Shown piece after piece: positions 60,801-64,000 of a DNA stretch of 64,000 bases (within the stretch, counting starts at the first letter, position 1; each line of letters begins with the position of its first letter). The position numbers and the translations under genes were made by a program. A model generated the notes under the pieces. The model did no database searches. It was not told where the DNA came from and saw only the letters and a list, made by a program, of their open reading frames with translations. This DNA is from Chlorokybus atmophyticus. Lineage: Eukaryota; Streptophyta; Chlorokybophyceae; Chlorokybales; Chlorokybaceae. The stretch is from contig RHPI01002262.1 of the NCBI GenBank assembly GCA_009103225.1, positions 27,693 to 91,692 on the forward strand. Direction: 5' to 3'.

Positions 60801-62912
60801 ATGCGCAGGCGTGCGTGCTTGTGTGCGTGAGCATGTGAGTGCTCGAGCATGAGCGCAATTTTGTGTGTGTCTCTTTGTGCGTGTACATGCGCAAACATAT
60901 GCACACACGCACACGCGTTTGTGTGCATATGTTTGTGCCTTCCTGTATAGGTTGATGTGTCCTTACGTACACGCTGTACATGCGTGCATCGTGTATGTGT
61001 GTGGGGGTGGGGATGCGTATATGTGATGCCACATCGTTGTGGAACAGGAAGTGTTGGGGTTTTACGTCACGCTGGAGGAGTTCTTCCTATCGGAGAACGT
61101 GGCAAAGGCGATCCGCATCGACGAGTCTGCGGGTGCGGAGTCCCTCACGTCCTCGATGGTGGACGATGTGTTCTTCGTGCTGCACAAGTGTGGGGCACGC
61201 GCCGCCGCCACGTCCTCACCCCAGTGCGCCGCCGCCGTACTCAACTTCTGCAACAACACACTCGCCAACGAGTTCCTCGCCGCCGTACGCCGCAAGGTGA
61301 AGCATATCAATACAGCATTCTCAAAGACATTGAGCTACACAGGCGCTGTGTACGTGTCTGTGTATGTCACGGTTTTGCGCGCGTGCGCGTGTGCGCATGT
61401 GCGTGTATGCGCACGTGTGGGGTGTGCGTGTATATGCGTATCCACGCACACACGCGCGCGCATACGTGTGTACGTGCACGCACGTGCGTGCATGCGCAAT
61501 TGCCTCACAACTGTTGCATTATGCACACATGAGCCAAAACACCTGCACGCATACGCACACGCACACTCACAAGGGCATTTGTCTTCCAGATTGCAGCGAA
61601 CCCGCCAGGTTCTGTGGGCAAGTTGCTGGGTGCTCAGCTGTCCGGTTCGTCTGGCGTGTCAAGCATGCGCGTTCCCGCAACGGAGTTTGCGACGGCTCTG
61701 AACAACGCCGACGTGAGCGCCGAGTACGTCGTCAAGCTCAAGCAGCAGCTGGAAGACTACTGCAACGAGATACTGATCGCAGCGGGAGACAGGGAAAGGC
61801 TCAAGTCGTGCTTCTCTGATCTAGCGGAGACAGCGGGAGTGTATAGACAGGTGTGGTGGATTTATAGTTCATGCGTGAGCTATGTGTATGCGTGCGTGCG
61901 TGCGTGCGTGCGTGTGGGTGGGTGTCGTTGTCACTATTGGGGTCTTGATGATCATGCGTAGGTGTTGAATGGAGCGCTGGAGCAGATGGTGTTTGGCAGC
62001 ATCACAGTGCGCTTGCGTCCTGCGCTGGATGCGATTGCCAACTGTTCATACGAACTGAAAGGTCAGAAAGAGACTGTGTGCGTATGCGCGCGGGCGGTTG
62101 CGTGTATGCACATGATCTGTCTGTAAACTACTTAACTACTGCTTGACACATGTAAAGCATTGTCAAGGCCAGCTGTGCTCACCCTGTGTGTGTCTTCTGG
62201 TCTGGTCTCAGAGGAGGAGTATGCGGAGCACGATGCGAGCGACGCGTGGGTGCAGCGCCTGTTGGCCACCGTGGATTCCGCGCTGGAGCCGCTGCAGTCG
62301 CTGCTCACAGGCAGCAACTACGACGCCACCGTGCACCTCGTCGTGGACTTCACCGCCTCGCGCATCGAAGCCGTTCTCATGCAGCGCAGGTAAGGGATTG
62401 CATGTGACATGTATAAGCTGGGTGTGTATGTGGGAGGGTAGGTGGGCTTGGGCGTGGGCTTGGGCGTGGGCGTGCATGTGTGTCGTATGTGCATGCTGGG
62501 GAGGAAACGAAACATGTGTATATGCGTATGTGACAACAGTCATGATGCTTGCCACCTTTCGTCAACAGGTTCAATCAGCTCGGAGGCCTTCAACTCGACC
62601 GCGACATGCGCGCGTTGGTCGGACACTTCTCGGCGCTCACTCAGCGATCCGTCCGCGACAAGTTTGCGCGCCTCACTCAGGTACATCCACGTGCACGCAA
62701 TCTGACAACATGTGAGCTTTTACAAACTTACGTCAATTATGGGTTCGCAGATTGCAACGGTGTTGAACCTTGAGAAGGTCACGGAGATACTCGACTATTG
62801 GGGCGAGAACTCTGGGTCGATGACGTGGCGGTTGACTGCGGCCGAGGTGCGGCGCGTGTTGAGTCTGCGGGTAGACTTTAAGCCTGAGGCCATCAGTGCC
62901 CTCAAATTGTGA
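57813..62912 (+). CDS. COG4: conserved oligomeric Golgi complex subunit 4
   Basis: Fourteen exons join in frame to 748 residues: 57813-58022, 58537-58623, 58832-58957, 59041-59127, 59409-59612, 59902-60078, 60345-60461, 60543-60719, 61048-61296, 61590-61850, 61962-62061, 62212-62389, 62569-62680, 62751-62912. Family landmarks are [116 protein letters not shown] and the C-terminal [18 protein letters not shown] with [17 protein letters not shown]4 is a lobe A subunit of the tether that catches retrograde vesicles at the Golgi and so keeps glycosylation enzymes in place. The length is close to the usual 750-790. The intron after 58957 most likely has a GC donor (GAACAA then GCAAGC), since this gives the conserved [11 protein letters not shown] join. 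Introns are packed with CG/CA/TG alternating DNA. Confidence 0.95.
58624..61589. repeat. alternating purine-pyrimidine tracts in COG4 introns
   Basis: The introns at 58720-58800, 59165-59395, 59670-59850, 60095-60300, 60735-60930 and 61340-61565 are mostly alternating TG, CG and CA dinucleotides, a Z-DNA-prone composition. The exons between them are not. Similar intron tracts occur in other genes of the window (26905-27000, 31370-31510, 32195-32290, 33965-34100, 35450-35600, 50490-50570, 56505-56600). Confidence 0.85.

Positions 62913-64000
<1,088 letters not shown>

Overview
The window is nuclear DNA from a microbial eukaryote. Genes are split by many GT-AG introns (plus a few likely GC-AG introns), products belong to eukaryote-only pathways (COG complex, glucosidase I, mitochondrial carrier, TopBP1/Dpb11), and no bacterial operon or Shine-Dalgarno pattern is seen. 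The ankyrin + CCCH protein has the finger spacing typical of land plants and green algae, and the TRIM element has a primer-binding site close to the plant initiator-Met type. An alga or related protist is therefore a reasonable guess, but the sequence does not fix the lineage.

Layout. 1-843: low complexity with a perfect hairpin. 844-2820: a 5'-truncated, broken copy of a TopBP1-like gene, with a further shred near 3390-3510. 4079-~7473 (-): a Crinkler/RHS-type ATPase + nuclease-like gene. 9238-14022 (+): the intact 17-exon TopBP1/Dpb11-like gene. 14993-17321 (-): a GT23 (FUT8-like) fucosyltransferase. 17.3-23.6 kb: AT-richer and gene-poor, with a decayed paralogue of the Crinkler/RHS gene (18230-19050) and a complete TRIM retroelement (19726-21372). 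23714-25230 (+): a secreted repeat protein with a TATA box. 26437-29931 (-): glucosidase I. 30947-34452 (+): an acylated TKL kinase with C-terminal LIM domains. 34842-36005 (-): an unknown secreted protein. 36536-38570 (+): an SLC25A38-like carrier. 40310-42785 (-): an ankyrin-CCCH protein. 42.8-48.6 kb: repeats and the 3' remnant of a Ty3/gypsy chromovirus. 48631-51428 (-): an unknown membrane protein. 54457-56877 (-): a secreted protein with an ADPHF (root-cap/VWD-like) domain. 57813-62912 (+): COG4. The end carries a 253-nt CT microsatellite.

Functional themes. Several genes serve the secretory pathway: glucosidase I in the ER, the FUT8-like enzyme and COG4 at the Golgi, and at least three secreted or signal-anchored proteins. 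TopBP1 is a DNA-replication/checkpoint scaffold, the carrier probably feeds glycine to mitochondrial haem synthesis, and the kinase-LIM and ankyrin-CCCH proteins are regulatory. No operon-like functional cluster is visible; the genes appear independent.

Exon boundaries were read by hand from splice consensus, frame continuity and family similarity. Where all exons are listed, the summed length is a whole number of codons. First exons of the Crinkler/RHS gene and the middle exons of the fucosyltransferase are not resolved.
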